From NCBI GenBank assembly GCA_002701845.1, contig NZXG01000008.1:59856-123855 (forward strand): a stretch of 64,000 bases of DNA. The letters are read 5' to 3'. Below are positions 16,169 to 27,263 of the stretch, piece by piece (position 1 is the first letter of the stretch; each line of letters opens with the position of its first letter). The position numbers and the translations under genes are program-made. The notes beneath the pieces are model-generated. The model worked only from the letters and a program-made list of their open reading frames with translations. It did no database searches and was not told where the DNA came from. Source of the stretch: Pseudomonadales bacterium (lineage in GTDB: Bacteria; Pseudomonadota; Gammaproteobacteria; Pseudomonadales; Ketobacteraceae).

Positions 16169-17749
16169 CTAGATCTTGCGCACATTAATTTTCATGGTCT
16201 GGATTCGGTAAGCAATCTGCCTGGGGGTCATTCCCAATAGGCGGGCGGCTTTGGCCTGCACCCAACCGGCCTGCTCCAGGGCGGCAATCAGCCGCTCCCG
16301 CTCATCCATATCCGGATCGTTCAGATCCACTTCCTTAACGCTGTTTGCCGCAGGTACCGGCGCCCCACTGGCATAATGCTCAGGCAACGCAATCACATCA
16401 CTATCGATTACCCCTTCCTCCGTCATGATGGAGGCGCGTTCCAGACAATTTTCCAACTGGCGCACGTTGCCAGGCCAGTCGTACCCCATCAGCATACGCA
16501 CGGCGTTATCGGTGATCCGCAGATCCCGGCCCTGTTGTTTGGCGATTTTCTCAATCAGGAATTTCGACAATTCCGGGATATCCACCAGCCGTTCCCGCAA
16601 CGGCGGGATGCGAATGGCCATCACATTCAACCGATAGTAAAGATCTTCCCGAAATTTACCGGCTTCCACTTCCGCTTCCAGGTTGCGGTTAGTGGCGGCC
16701 ACGATGCGCACGTCCACTTTGATGGTCTGGGTGCCGCCCACCCGCTCCAGTTCGCCCTCCTGCAGCACCCGCAGGAGCTTGGCCTGAAATACGGGACTGA
16801 TCTCACCGATTTCATCCAGAAACAGGGTGCCGCCATCCGCCTGCTCAAAACGTCCCTTGCGCTGCTTCACGGCGTTGGTAAAGGCGCCTTTTTCATGACC
16901 AAACAGCTCCGATTCCAGAAGTGTTTCCGGTAACGAGGCACAGTTCAGGCGTACAAACCGGTTATGGGCCCGGGGTGAATTGTAATGAATGGCACTGGAG
17001 ATCAGTTCCTTACCAGTGCCGGACTCCCCCAAAATCAATACCGTGCTGTCCCACTTCGCCACCCGTCGTACCTGATCGAATACCTGACGCATGGCGCCGG
17101 AATGGCCCACCACCATATTCTCGAAACCGTATTTACCCCGTACCTCCCGCCGCAGCTCATCCCGCTCGCTGGCCAGCGTTTTGCCTTTCTCCATATTGAC
17201 GATCAGGCGCACGGTTTGCGACAGCAGGTCCGCCACCGCCTCCATAAACGCGGTGCGCTCCGGCAGGTAATCATCCGCCGGTACGTCCGGCTGGGCGGCC
17301 AAAACACCAATGGAGGAACCGTCACCATCCCGGATCGGCACACCGATAAAAGGCAGTTCCAGGTCGTACAGCGCCAGGCGATCCAAAAATCGGGGTTCAG
17401 ACGAAATCCGACCGAGCGTGATAGAGGTGTTGTGTTGCAGAATCCGGCCCACAATGCCTTCACCCGACTGATAACGCACACCGGAAGAAGCTTTGCTCAC
17501 CGACTCGGATTCACTGTACAACGCACCCACCTGTAAATTGGCATGCTCCGGGTCGGACAGTGTCACCACCCCATGCAACATACCGCATTCCTTGTGCAGC
17601 GCCGCCAGAATACCATCCAGGGTCTCCTCAATATTCCGGGCCCGGCACAGTATCTGAGACACATGGCACAGCGCCCGGAACTGACGCTCTATCAGCTCAG
17701 CACGACTGCCCACGCTTAATCCCGGTCTGGTCAAGGTCGATGTATTCAT
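16169..17749 (-). CDS. nifA: NifA, sigma54-dependent nif activator
   Basis: The 526-residue activator has an N-terminal GAF domain (about 25-185), a central AAA+ domain (210-445; Walker A GESGTGKE at 241-248, Walker B GGTLFLDEIGE) and a C-terminal helix-turn-helix (QAKAARLLGMTPRQIAYRIQTM). The inter-domain linker has no CX4C motif, so it is the NifL-controlled type, not the oxygen-sensing rhizobial type. The sigma54-contacting loop reads GAFTNA (288-293) instead of the nearly universal GAFTGA. It lies 18 bp after nifL and should activate the nifH, nifB, rnf and SIR2-like promoters here. Confidence 0.97.
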   Translation of the reverse strand: MNTSTLTRPGLSVGSRAELIERQFRALCHVSQILCRARNIEETLDGILAALHKECGMLHGVVTLSDPEHANLQVGALYSESESVSKASSGVRYQSGEGIVGRILQHNTSITLGRISSEPRFLDRLALYDLELPFIGVPIRDGDGSSIGVLAAQPDVPADDYLPERTAFMEAVADLLSQTVRLIVNMEKGKTLASERDELRREVRGKYGFENMVVGHSGAMRQVFDQVRRVAKWDSTVLILGESGTGKELISSAIHYNSPRAHNRFVRLNCASLPETLLESELFGHEKGAFTNAVKQRKGRFEQADGGTLFLDEIGEISPVFQAKLLRVLQEGELERVGGTQTIKVDVRIVAATNRNLEAEVEAGKFREDLYYRLNVMAIRIPPLRERLVDIPELSKFLIEKIAKQQGRDLRITDNAVRMLMGYDWPGNVRQLENCLERASIMTEEGVIDSDVIALPEHYASGAPVPAANSVKEVDLNDPDMDERERLIAALEQAGWVQAKAARLLGMTPRQIAYRIQTMKINVRKI

Positions 17750-17767
17750 GGCTACTCCCGCTGGCGC

Positions 17768-19345
<1,578 letters not shown>

Positions 19346-19465
19346 TCACCCCGAAAGATGCCGCAGCATCCATATCAGTTACTGGTGATTAACCGTCAGC
19401 AAGATATATGCCGCAGGTCGGGAGGCCACGGAAATCAACCCTTTGTCGGGTTTTGCCCCGGCTCT

Positions 19466-19481
19466 TGTCGCAAAACCAACA
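19466..19481. promoter_or_regulatory. NifA upstream activator site 1 for rnf
   Basis: TGTCGCAAAACCAACA fits TGT-N10-ACA, 172 bp upstream of the rnf -24 element. It shares TGTCGCAA with the nifH site. Confidence 0.75.
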
Positions 19482-19509
19482 ATTTACGCCGAGCGTGCTC
19501 GCCATGGCC

Positions 19510-19525
19510 TGTCGCAATTGCGACA
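19510..19525. promoter_or_regulatory. NifA upstream activator site 2 for rnf
   Basis: TGTCGCAATTGCGACA is a perfect palindrome matching TGT-N10-ACA, 44 bp after site 1 (four helical turns) and 127 bp before the rnf -24 element. The best NifA site in the window. Confidence 0.85.
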
Positions 19526-19547
19526 AAACGTCGGTATCCGACACGCA

Positions 19548-19570
19548 CGGTTCCGGTGCAAGCGGAACCG
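19548..19570. other. Inverted repeat between NifA sites and rnf promoter
   Basis: CGGTTCCG (19548-19555) and CGGAACCG (19563-19570) form an 8-bp inverted repeat with a 7-bp gap. Its place between activator sites and promoter suggests a binding site for a bending or regulatory protein, but no family is recognised. Confidence 0.45.
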
Positions 19571-19652
19571 ACCCCGTGAAATCAATCCGTTCCACCTCCA
19601 AGGCAATCCATTGCAACCACCACAACAGCCGTCGTTTGTCGCATTTTTCCCA

Positions 19653-19668
19653 TGGCATACATCATGCA
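19653..19668 (+). promoter_or_regulatory. sigma54 promoter of rnf operon
   Basis: TGGCATACATCATGCA keeps the essential GG and GC 10 bp apart (consensus TGGCAC-N5-TTGCA). The start of transcription would be near 19680, leaving a 68-nt leader to the rnfA ATG at 19748. Confidence 0.75.
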
Positions 19669-19747
19669 GCCGAGGCCTGAAACCGCGATTCGCATGACAA
19701 ACGCGACAAACCGTTACCGGCGTCAGACTGACTTCAGGAATGGATTT

Positions 19748-20320
19748 ATGGATTACCTGCTTTTGTTCATCAGTACCGTTCTGGTCAACAACATAGTCCT
19801 GGTGAAATTTCTGGGGCTTTGCCCCCTGATGGGGGTTTCCAATAATCTGAGCGCCGCCTTTGGCATGGGCCTGGCCACCACCTTTGTGCTGACACTGTCC
19901 GCTCTGGCCAGCTGGATTATCGAACATCTGTTGCTGGTGCCGCTTAATATCGAGTTTCTGCGTATTCTGTCTTTCATCCTTATTATTGCCGCCGTGGTGC
20001 AATTCACCGAAGCGGTGGTGCGCAAGACCAGCCCCCTGCTGCATAAAAACCTGGGCGTATTCCTGCCGCTCATTACCACCAACTGCGCTGTGCTGGGAGT
20101 GGCTCTGCTGAACGTACGCGAGCAGTACACATTGATTCAAAGCCTGGTATTCGGCATGGGCTCCGCACTGGGTTTTTCTCTGGTGATGGTGATCTTTGCC
20201 GGACTGCGGGAGCGGATTGCCCTGGCCAACGTGCCGGCCACCTTTGCCGGGGCACCGGTGAGTCTGGTCACCGCCGGCCTGTTGTCTTTGGTGTTCATGG
20301 GTTTCAGCGGAATGATTTAA
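19748..20320 (+). CDS. rnfA: RnfA, membrane subunit of Rnf complex
   Basis: A 190-residue integral membrane protein with six predicted helices, opening [20 protein letters not shown] and containing [14 protein letters not shown] and [16 protein letters not shown]; the two Cys help bind a [2Fe-2S] cluster shared with RnfE. Rnf uses the ion gradient to drive electrons from NADH to ferredoxin or flavodoxin, supplying nitrogenase with low-potential electrons. The start at 19748 has an AGGA site 9 bp upstream; a longer reading would overlap the sigma54 promoter and is rejected. First gene of rnfABCDGEH. Confidence 0.94.
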   Translation: MDYLLLFISTVLVNNIVLVKFLGLCPLMGVSNNLSAAFGMGLATTFVLTLSALASWIIEHLLLVPLNIEFLRILSFILIIAAVVQFTEAVVRKTSPLLHKNLGVFLPLITTNCAVLGVALLNVREQYTLIQSLVFGMGSALGFSLVMVIFAGLRERIALANVPATFAGAPVSLVTAGLLSLVFMGFSGMI

Positions 20321-20329
20321 GGAGGGGTC

Positions 20330-20854
20330 ATGTTTACTGCCACATTGGTTTTGACAATTCTGGGATTGGTGCTGGGCTGGTTGCTGGGTCTGGCGGCGCG
20401 GCTATTTGCGGTGGAGGAGAACCCCATCGTTAATGAAGTGGAGGCCATGCTGCCCGGGAGCCAGTGCGGTCAGTGCGGCTTCCCCGGTTGCGGTGCCGCC
20501 GCGGAAGCCATGGTGGCGGGCACCGCCGCCGTGAATTGCTGCCCTCCGGGGGGACGCGCCTTGACTGAATCCCTGGCGCAGCTGCTGGACGTGGATCTGA
20601 ACAGTCTGGGGGATGCCCCGGTGCCCCTGCTGGCCAGTATCGAGGAAAGCCTCTGCACCGGTTGCACCAAATGCTACAAAGCCTGCCCCACGGACGCCAT
20701 CGTAGGCGCCACCAAACAACTGCACGCGGTCATTCCCCAGGCCTGTACCGGCTGCTCCAAATGCAAGGACGTGTGCCCGGAAAACTGTATTTCCCTAAAT
20801 CCGGAACCGGTCACGCTGGGTACCTGGCACTGGCCCAAGCCAGAGGCGGCATAA
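20330..20854 (+). CDS. rnfB: RnfB, iron-sulfur subunit of Rnf complex
   Basis: The 174-residue protein has one N-terminal membrane helix (about 3-24), a Fe-S domain (C-GQCGFPGCGAAA with ligands near 45-70) and two 4Fe-4S ferredoxin motifs (CTGCTKCYKACPTDAI and CTGCSKCKDVCPENCI). It passes electrons between RnfC and the soluble acceptor. Ten bases after rnfA, two before rnfC. Confidence 0.93.
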   Translation: MFTATLVLTILGLVLGWLLGLAARLFAVEENPIVNEVEAMLPGSQCGQCGFPGCGAAAEAMVAGTAAVNCCPPGGRALTESLAQLLDVDLNSLGDAPVPLLASIEESLCTGCTKCYKACPTDAIVGATKQLHAVIPQACTGCSKCKDVCPENCISLNPEPVTLGTWHWPKPEAA

Positions 20855-20856
20855 GC

Positions 20857-22326
20857 ATGTTCGGTTTTGGCAAAATTCGCGGTGGCGTGCACCCGGAAAC
20901 TCACAAGGACCTCACCGCCGGTCGCAGCATTCTGCAGCAGCTGCCCTTACCCCGGCAGTTGCACATGCCCCTGAGCCAGCACGCCGGCGTGGCGGCCACC
21001 CCGCTGGTGGGCGTGGGCGACCGGGTGCTGAAAGGGCAGCTTATCGCTCGCGCCGCTGGATCCATGTCGGCCAATGTACATGCCTCCAGCTCTGGAGTGG
21101 TCAGTGCCATCGGGCCCATCGTGGCGCCCCACCCGTCCGGTCTGCCGGCAACGGCCATTACCATTGACACCGACGGCGAGGACCGCTGGGTGACCCTGGA
21201 ACCTATCACAGACCCATTCAGCATGGATCCCGATACTCTGGCCGCACGGGTGGAAGCGGCCGGCATCGTCGGCATGGGAGGCGCTATCTTTCCCGCCGCC
21301 GTGAAATTACGTCAGGGTCGACGTTTTGAAATTCAAACCCTAATCGTCAACGGCAGCGAGTGCGAACCCTACCTGACCTGCGACGATCATCTGATGCAGG
21401 AGCGTGCCGAGGCGGTGGTGGATGGCGCCCGCCTGGTCCGACACATCATAGAAGCCTACCGGGTGGTGATCGCGGTGGAAGATAACAAGCCGGATGCGTT
21501 CGCCGCTCTTACCAAAGCCGCCGCTCCCCATGGCATGGTGGAAGTGATGACCGTGCCCACCCAATACCCCATGGGCTCGGCCAAGCAATTGATTCAGGCG
21601 GTTACCGGCCGCGAGATTCCCGCGGGCCAGCGCAGCAATGACATCGGCGTGCTGGTGCATAACGTGGGCACCGTCTTCGCCATTCAACAGGCATTGCGGT
21701 ACGGCCGACCGCTGATCTCCCGGGTGGTCACCGTCGCCGGCGGCTGCGTGCAGTCCCCCCATAATGTGGAGGCGCTGTTGGGGACGCCACTGCGAGAGCT
21801 GATCGCCGCCTGTGACGGCCTCAAGGGCAGCCCCGCCCGGCTACTGATGGGTGGCCCCATGATGGGTCAGATTGTTCCGGCCCTGGATACCCCCGTAATT
21901 AAAGGTTGCACCGGTCTGCTGGCTCTCACCCAGCGCGAAGTCAACGCACACGCGCCGGCTCCCTGCATTCGTTGTGGCCGCTGCGTGGATGCCTGCCCCA
22001 TGGGCCTGGTGCCCCTGGAGATGGCCCGCCACTCTGGGGTGGACGATTTCGAACATGCCCAGGAATACGGCCTGCGGGACTGTATTCTGTGTGGTTCCTG
22101 CGCTTACGTATGCCCGTCCCATATTCCACTGGTGCAGTATTTCGAATACGCCAAGGGTGAACTGAAAGAACGCAAACAAAGTGAACAGAAACAGGAATAC
22201 ACCAAACGGCTGATCAGCGAACGCGCCGCCCGCCTGGAACAGGAGGCGGCGGCCAAGGCTGCCGCCAAGGCAGCAAAGAAGAAAAAGGCGCGCAAGAGTC
22301 GCAGCCGGGAGTCAGCGGAATCATGA
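20857..22326 (+). CDS. rnfC: RnfC, NADH-binding subunit of Rnf complex
   Basis: The 489-residue peripheral subunit binds NADH and FMN (GMGGAIFPAAVKL with LIVNGSECEPYLTCDD in the central domain) and carries two 4Fe-4S motifs (CIRCGRCVDACP and CILCGSCAYVCP) near residues 370-420. The C-terminus is a Lys/Ala-rich coiled tail, common in gammaproteobacterial RnfC. The start at 20857 begins MFGFGKIRGGVHP, the family opening; a longer in-frame reading inside rnfB is rejected. It overlaps rnfD by 4 bp. Confidence 0.94.
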   Translation: MFGFGKIRGGVHPETHKDLTAGRSILQQLPLPRQLHMPLSQHAGVAATPLVGVGDRVLKGQLIARAAGSMSANVHASSSGVVSAIGPIVAPHPSGLPATAITIDTDGEDRWVTLEPITDPFSMDPDTLAARVEAAGIVGMGGAIFPAAVKLRQGRRFEIQTLIVNGSECEPYLTCDDHLMQERAEAVVDGARLVRHIIEAYRVVIAVEDNKPDAFAALTKAAAPHGMVEVMTVPTQYPMGSAKQLIQAVTGREIPAGQRSNDIGVLVHNVGTVFAIQQALRYGRPLISRVVTVAGGCVQSPHNVEALLGTPLRELIAACDGLKGSPARLLMGGPMMGQIVPALDTPVIKGCTGLLALTQREVNAHAPAPCIRCGRCVDACPMGLVPLEMARHSGVDDFEHAQEYGLRDCILCGSCAYVCPSHIPLVQYFEYAKGELKERKQSEQKQEYTKRLISERAARLEQEAAAKAAAKAAKKKKARKSRSRESAES

Positions 22327-23414
22327 ACACCCCCAGTGAACTCGCATTACGGGCGTCCCCCCACGCCCATGACCGGTCCCGGGTGGACCGCATCATGTTG
22401 CAGGTGTGTCTGGCGCTGACACCCGCCACGTTATATGGACTGTATCTGTTTGGCTGGCCGGCGCTATTCACCTTTATAACGGTGTGCCTGAGCGCCGTAC
22501 TGACCGAAGCCCTGTGCCTGTGGCTGCAGGGCCATTCCCTCAACCGATTGCGGGACGCCTCCGCGTTGCTCACCGGTTGGCTGCTGGCCATGAGCATGCC
22601 CCCCTGGACGCCCTGGTGGCTGGCAGTGAGCGCCGGCTTCTTTGCCATGGCCATCGGCAAACATCTCTATGGCGGACTGGGCCAGAATATTTTCAACCCC
22701 GCCATGCTGGCACGGGTGGCTTTGCTGATTTCCTTCCCGGTGCAGATGACCACCTGGGTCCAGGTAGCACCCCTGGGCACGGAGCAGGCACCGGGGCTGC
22801 TGCACTCACTGGCCATTTTTCTGGGTACCGACACCATCCCCGACGGCTATACCGGTGCCACCCTGCTGGGAGCCGCCAAGGCGGCGGCCAATGGTGGCAG
22901 CCCGGTAAGCGAACTGGTGGCCGGCCAGTATTCCCTGGGGCAGGCCTTCGTGGGCAATACCCGGGGTAGTTTGGGGGAAACCTCGGAATTACTGGTTTTA
23001 CTGGGGGGGCTGTGGCTGCTCCGCGCCCGCATCATCAGCTGGCATATTCCGCTGGCCATGCTGGCTACCCTCCTGGTTTTGGCCGCAGTATTTCACAGCA
23101 TCGACGACTCGGTTTACCTCGGCCCCTGGTTTCATCTGACGTCCGGCGGCGTCATGTTAGGGGCGTTTTTTATTGCCACCGACTATGTCACCTCACCCTC
23201 CACCGTGGCCGGCAAGCTGGTGTTCGGTGCCGGTTGTGGACTGGTGATGTTCCTCATTCGCAGCTGGGGTGGATTCCCCGAGGCCGTGGGTTTTGCGGTA
23301 CTCTTTATGAATGCTCTGACACCGCTGATCGATCGTACCCTGCGCCCCCGGGTCTATGGTCGCGACCGCCGCGGCAAGGCCATTCACAATGTCAGCGCCC
23401 GCAAGGTGAATTAG
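22323..23414 (+). CDS. rnfD: RnfD, membrane flavoprotein subunit
   Basis: A 363-residue polytopic membrane protein of the NqrB/RnfD family with about ten helices, the GLGQNIFNPAMLARVALL segment and the covalent-FMN site region DYVTSPST near residue 290 (T of the S-T-P/S motif). With RnfA, E and G it forms the ion-translocating core. It starts within the last codon of rnfC and ends 8 bp before rnfG. Confidence 0.92.
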   Translation: MNTPSELALRASPHAHDRSRVDRIMLQVCLALTPATLYGLYLFGWPALFTFITVCLSAVLTEALCLWLQGHSLNRLRDASALLTGWLLAMSMPPWTPWWLAVSAGFFAMAIGKHLYGGLGQNIFNPAMLARVALLISFPVQMTTWVQVAPLGTEQAPGLLHSLAIFLGTDTIPDGYTGATLLGAAKAAANGGSPVSELVAGQYSLGQAFVGNTRGSLGETSELLVLLGGLWLLRARIISWHIPLAMLATLLVLAAVFHSIDDSVYLGPWFHLTSGGVMLGAFFIATDYVTSPSTVAGKLVFGAGCGLVMFLIRSWGGFPEAVGFAVLFMNALTPLIDRTLRPRVYGRDRRGKAIHNVSARKVN

Positions 23415-23422
23415 GTGATGCC

Positions 23423-24076
23423 ATGGCAACCATACTGAACCCCAGCTACCGTTCCCGTCTCAGCTATCAGGCCGCATTGCTGGGCGGCATGTGCTACCTG
23501 ATGAGCATGTTGCTGATCGGCGGCAACCAAACCACCAGCGATCTGATCGATCAGCATCTTTTAAATGACAAACTGGCACTGCTGGATCAGGTAATGCCCC
23601 CCAGCCGCTATGACAACGACCCAGTGGCGGCGGCCCAGTGGGTAAGCGCCGGCCAGTGGTCGCAGCAAGCGGTGGAAATTATGCCCGCCACCCGGGGAGG
23701 CGTACTCACCGGCGCCGCCCTGCAGATGACAGTGCCGGGCTGGGGCGGGCCCATCAATTTTATCATGGCGGTGGATCAGACCGGCGAAATACTGGGGGTA
23801 CGGGTGATCAGCCACAAAGAGACTCCCGGCCTGGCGGACAAAATTGAAATTGACAAGGACCACTGGATCACCGGCTTTGAAGGCCACTCCCTGGCCAACA
23901 CCCCCAGGGTGCAGTGGGCGGTGAAAAAAGATAACGGCGACTTTGACCAATTCACCGGGGCCACCATTACCCCCCGGGCCATGGTCAATGGCGTCTACGC
24001 CGGACTGCAGGTCTATCAAACCTGGCGCCAACAGCATACCGCCACCGCAGCCGCACAGGAGGCGCGACATGAGTAA
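23423..24076 (+). CDS. rnfG: RnfG, covalent-FMN subunit
   Basis: The 217-residue protein has one N-terminal membrane helix (about 14-34) and a periplasmic FMN-binding domain. The covalent FMN motif is [15 protein letters not shown] near residue 185, matching the family S/T-GAT-T pattern. It also has the [12 protein letters not shown] segment. The start at 23423 gives the family's normal length; a longer frame inside rnfD is rejected. It overlaps rnfE by 8 bp. Confidence 0.92.
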   Translation: MATILNPSYRSRLSYQAALLGGMCYLMSMLLIGGNQTTSDLIDQHLLNDKLALLDQVMPPSRYDNDPVAAAQWVSAGQWSQQAVEIMPATRGGVLTGAALQMTVPGWGGPINFIMAVDQTGEILGVRVISHKETPGLADKIEIDKDHWITGFEGHSLANTPRVQWAVKKDNGDFDQFTGATITPRAMVNGVYAGLQVYQTWRQQHTATAAAQEARHE

Positions 24077-24758
24077 TCCTGAATACGCCCGTATCGTTCG
24101 CGACGGCCTGTGGGACAACAATGTGGCCATGGGTCAGATGCTGGGGTTGTGCCCCCTGCTGGCGGTGACCACCAGCGCCACCAACGGCCTGGGGATGGGT
24201 CTTGCGTCCCTGGCGGTACTGTTGCTAACCAACACCCTGGTGTCGGTCATCCGGGGCATCGTCACCCCGCAAGTCCGGATTCCGGTCACCATTGTGCTGA
24301 TTGCATCGGCGGTGACTCTGGTGGACATGGCCATCAACGCCTGGCTGCACCCCCTCTACAAAGTGCTGGGGCTGTTCATCGCCCTGATCGTCACCAATTG
24401 CGCCATTTTCGGCCGGGCGGAGAGCTTTGCCTCCAAAAACGCCGTGCTGCCATCCATTGTTGATGCCCTGGCCATGGGTATCGGTTTCACCTGGGTGCTG
24501 GTGGCGGTGGGGGCCATGCGGGAAATTCTCGGCAGCGGTACTCTGTTCGCCCATGCCTCCCTGTTACTGGGCCAGGGGTTTGCCTGGATGGAGGTCACGC
24601 TGATCCCCGATTTCTCCGGTATTCTGTTGTCGATCCTGCCGCCGGGTGCGTTTATGGCCCTGGGATTTCTGATCGCCATCAAGCGCCTGATTGATCGTGC
24701 CATTCAGGCCCGGCAGACGCGGCTTAACGGTGGCCTGATGCCGCTGGAGAATTCCTGA
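24069..24758 (+). CDS. rnfE: RnfE, membrane subunit of Rnf complex
   Basis: A 229-residue six-helix membrane protein, paralogous to RnfA, with the mirrored motifs [21 protein letters not shown] and [19 protein letters not shown]. The Cys of each motif contribute to the shared [2Fe-2S] cluster at the RnfA/RnfE interface. The ATG at 24069 lies within the 3' end of rnfG. Confidence 0.93.
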   Translation: MSNPEYARIVRDGLWDNNVAMGQMLGLCPLLAVTTSATNGLGMGLASLAVLLLTNTLVSVIRGIVTPQVRIPVTIVLIASAVTLVDMAINAWLHPLYKVLGLFIALIVTNCAIFGRAESFASKNAVLPSIVDALAMGIGFTWVLVAVGAMREILGSGTLFAHASLLLGQGFAWMEVTLIPDFSGILLSILPPGAFMALGFLIAIKRLIDRAIQARQTRLNGGLMPLENS

Positions 24759-24826
24759 GCCTGACCGCGTTTCTGCCAAGAATATTGCTGCAACGAGAAT
24801 ATTCCTGATAGAGGGAGAGTGACATC

Positions 24827-25093
24827 ATGCAAGTGAGCATCGCCTACGTGGGCCCGATGAACCGGACCTGGCTGGAACTGCAGGTGGAAGAGGAGTGCAC
24901 GGTGTCCGATGCCATCGCCCGGTCCGGGCTGCTGGACCGATATCCCGAGATTGATTTAAAGCGCATGAAGGTGGGCATCTACGGCAAGTTCACCAAACTG
25001 GACAGCCTGCTGCGGGAAGGTGACCGGGTGGAAATCTACCGCCCCATCATCCGCCAGCTGGACGACGATGATGATGAGGATGATGACGATTAA
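24827..25093 (+). CDS. rnfH: RnfH
   Basis: An 88-residue ubiquitin-like (beta-grasp) protein with the RnfH signature VSIAYVGPMNRTWLELQV, DRYPEID, KVGIYGKFTKLDS and LREGDRVEIYRPI. It ends in an unusual acidic run, LDDDDDEDDDD. RnfH is not part of the membrane complex and its role is unknown; nif-linked rnf operons typically end with it. A GAGGGAGAG ribosome site precedes the ATG. It converges with purK, 20 bp between stops. Confidence 0.88.
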   Translation: MQVSIAYVGPMNRTWLELQVEEECTVSDAIARSGLLDRYPEIDLKRMKVGIYGKFTKLDSLLREGDRVEIYRPIIRQLDDDDDEDDDD

Positions 25094-25113
25094 CCAGTCG
25101 GTCGTTTAGCCGC

Positions 25114-26241
25114 TTAAAAGTCCGGCCCGTAAATTTTGGATTGCAGCTTATTCAGTTTGCCGCGCACCTCATCCAGCGCGGGCCCGCGCAGCACAATATG
25201 CCCCACCTTGCGGTCGGGGCGCACGGTTTTGTTATACCAGTTTAAGCTGGCGCCATCCGCCAGCATGGTGTGCTGATCCACCGGCACGCCCAACAGGTTC
25301 AGCATGGCGGCGGCACCTTGCAGTTCGGTGTCACCCAGGGGCCAGCCGGCCACGGCCCGCAAGTGGTTTTCGAACTGGGAGGCCGCCGTCGTCTGCTGAC
25401 TCCAATGACCACTGTTGTGGACCCGGGGCGCCAGCTCATTGACCCACCACTGATCGCCTTTGATAAAACACTCCATGGCCAGCACGCCCACATAGTCCAA
25501 ATGGGTCTGCAGCCGCTGCAGGGCGGCCTGCATTTGCGGCAACAGGCCGGCGGGCAGATCCGGGGCCGGCGCCAGGGAACTCACCAGAATCCCCTGGCGA
25601 TGGCGGTTCTGCGCGGGATCATAAAAGGTGATGTGGCCCTCCCGCCCCCGCACCGCCAGCAGAGAAACCTCCCGCTCAAACGGCATTATGGGTTCCGCCA
25701 GCCATTGCCCCGAAGCCGGCCCCAGGGTGCCCGCCGCGGGCCCCTGCAGCCACTGCCGGGCGGCCGCCTCATCCGTGAGCCGCCATTGGGCTTTACCGTC
25801 GTAGCCTTCCTGGGTGTGTTTCAGCAGCAGCGGCCAACCCAATGCCTCCCCCGCCGCCCACAAATCCCGTTCTTCATGGATGGCGCGATAAGGAGTAAAC
25901 GGCACCTGACAGGCTTCCAGGGTGGCTTTTTCCCGCAGCCGGTGCTGACACTGATAAATGGCCTCCGGGTTAGGATGAACCTCGGTATAAGGTGCCAACC
26001 CGCGTAATAACGCGATGGGCAACTGTTCTTTTTCCGCCGTCACCCGTTGCGGTTGCCCCAACTGCTCATACAGAGCCGTCGGCTCCAGGTCAGGCGTCGC
26101 CACCACCACCCGGCCCAACCCGTCCACCGGCGCGGTGGATTCCCCCGGCAGGGCCAGAAACGAAAACCGCATGCCCATGGGCAGCCCCGCCAGCGCCAGC
26201 ATTCTGGCCAGTTGTCCGCAACCGACAATGGCCACCTGCAT
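25114..26241 (-). CDS. purK: PurK, N5-carboxyaminoimidazole ribonucleotide synthase
   Basis: A 375-residue ATP-grasp enzyme converting AIR and bicarbonate to N5-CAIR in purine synthesis. It opens [19 protein letters not shown] and carries the ATP-grasp elements LLKHTQEGYDGKAQW, EPIMPFEREVSLLAVR and VNELAPRVHNSGHW. The start at 26241 overlaps the purE stop by one base (TGATG); an in-frame extension into purE is dismissed. This begins the housekeeping backbone to the right of the nif island. Confidence 0.95.
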   Translation of the reverse strand: MQVAIVGCGQLARMLALAGLPMGMRFSFLALPGESTAPVDGLGRVVVATPDLEPTALYEQLGQPQRVTAEKEQLPIALLRGLAPYTEVHPNPEAIYQCQHRLREKATLEACQVPFTPYRAIHEERDLWAAGEALGWPLLLKHTQEGYDGKAQWRLTDEAAARQWLQGPAAGTLGPASGQWLAEPIMPFEREVSLLAVRGREGHITFYDPAQNRHRQGILVSSLAPAPDLPAGLLPQMQAALQRLQTHLDYVGVLAMECFIKGDQWWVNELAPRVHNSGHWSQQTTAASQFENHLRAVAGWPLGDTELQGAAAMLNLLGVPVDQHTMLADGASLNWYNKTVRPDRKVGHIVLRGPALDEVRGKLNKLQSKIYGPDF

Positions 26242-26723
26242 CAGCTGACCTCCTCCGGCACTGAATCCGACTGCCGGCGGCGCCATTCCTGCACCCGCTT
26301 TTGCAACTCAGGGTCGTGAATGCCCAGCATCTGGGCCGCCAGCAAGCCGGCATTGGCCGCTCCGGCCTCACCGATGGCCTGGGTCGCCACCGCCACCCCT
26401 TTGGGCATTTGCACGATGGATAACAGGCTATCGAGCCCGTTCAACTGCCGGCTGGACACCGGCACCCCGATCACCGGCAGCCAGGTCATGGCGGCAACCA
26501 TGCCGGGCAAGTGGGCCGCGCCGCCGGCGCCGGCAATAATCACCCGGACGCCCCGTTCCGGCGCAGTCTCTGCGAACTGATATAACCGTTGCGGCGTGCG
26601 ATGGGCCGACACCACTTTGGTTTCGAACGGCACCTGCAATTGCTCCAGGATTTCCGCCCCCCGCTGCAGGGTGGGCCAATCGGACCGTGATCCCATAATG
26701 ATGCTAACCACTGGACTGCTCAT
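26241..26723 (-). CDS. purE: PurE, N5-CAIR mutase
   Basis: A 160-residue class I PurE, which converts N5-CAIR to CAIR. The family signatures [35 protein letters not shown] and GVPVSS are all present. First gene of a purEK pair, with a cluster of hydrophobic-protein DNA upstream. Length is typical. Confidence 0.96.
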   Translation of the reverse strand: MSSPVVSIIMGSRSDWPTLQRGAEILEQLQVPFETKVVSAHRTPQRLYQFAETAPERGVRVIIAGAGGAAHLPGMVAAMTWLPVIGVPVSSRQLNGLDSLLSIVQMPKGVAVATQAIGEAGAANAGLLAAQMLGIHDPELQKRVQEWRRRQSDSVPEEVS

Positions 26724-26819
26724 TGGGGCTCCTTGAGTTCATCCGTTGACGAGAGAAAAAAGCGTAATCATGCCTGAAACCCGCGGCAGATAAAAATAGA
26801 TATTTGTGATTAAGCGGGT

Positions 26820-27263
26820 TTACGATTGCACCAACACCCATAACGCCAGGCCATAGGCCAGCAGAATCCACAGGGGCGCACCGAACGCCAGAATCCGGGC
26901 CGCGATGCCCGCCGGGGCCGGGGGCTCGCCCCACTGATTGGCCTGGCTCTCCCCCGGCCAGAACCACAGCAGAAGATTGATAAAAGGAAACCAGAGAATG
27001 GCCGCCACCCAGCGGGGCCAGCCAATATCCTGCACCCGTAGCAACGTGCCCCAGGCAAACAGAGGAATCTGCAAATACCAGAAGGCCATCAGACTGATCA
27101 TACTGCTGTTGCCGGAGCCAAAGCCCTGATACACCGGCAGCCCCAGCCGCCGGAACACCGCCCCCAGCAACAATGGCAACAGATACAGCGCCACCACCGC
27201 CAAACCCACGTAGTGCACCCGGTTCATGCGCCGCTGCAACAGCCGCTCCACCCACTTTGTCAT
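26820..27263 (-). CDS. Integral membrane protein, DUF805-like
   Basis: A 147-residue protein with four hydrophobic segments (about 18-38, 58-78, 83-105, 122-145). The motif LRVQDIGWPRWVAAILWFPFINLLLWFWPGE-QANQWG (split over residues 75-115) resembles DUF805 proteins, which carry R-HDIG-SGWW and PG---NRYG. Function unknown. It lies 96 bp upstream of purE on the same strand and 224 bp from the divergent oxygenase gene. Confidence 0.6.
   Translation of the reverse strand: MTKWVERLLQRRMNRVHYVGLAVVALYLLPLLLGAVFRRLGLPVYQGFGSGNSSMISLMAFWYLQIPLFAWGTLLRVQDIGWPRWVAAILWFPFINLLLWFWPGESQANQWGEPPAPAGIAARILAFGAPLWILLAYGLALWVLVQS

Noticed and set aside
19652..19747. Longer rnfA start at 19652
   Set aside because: It would place the sigma54 promoter inside the coding sequence, and RnfA homologues begin at MDYLLL (19748).
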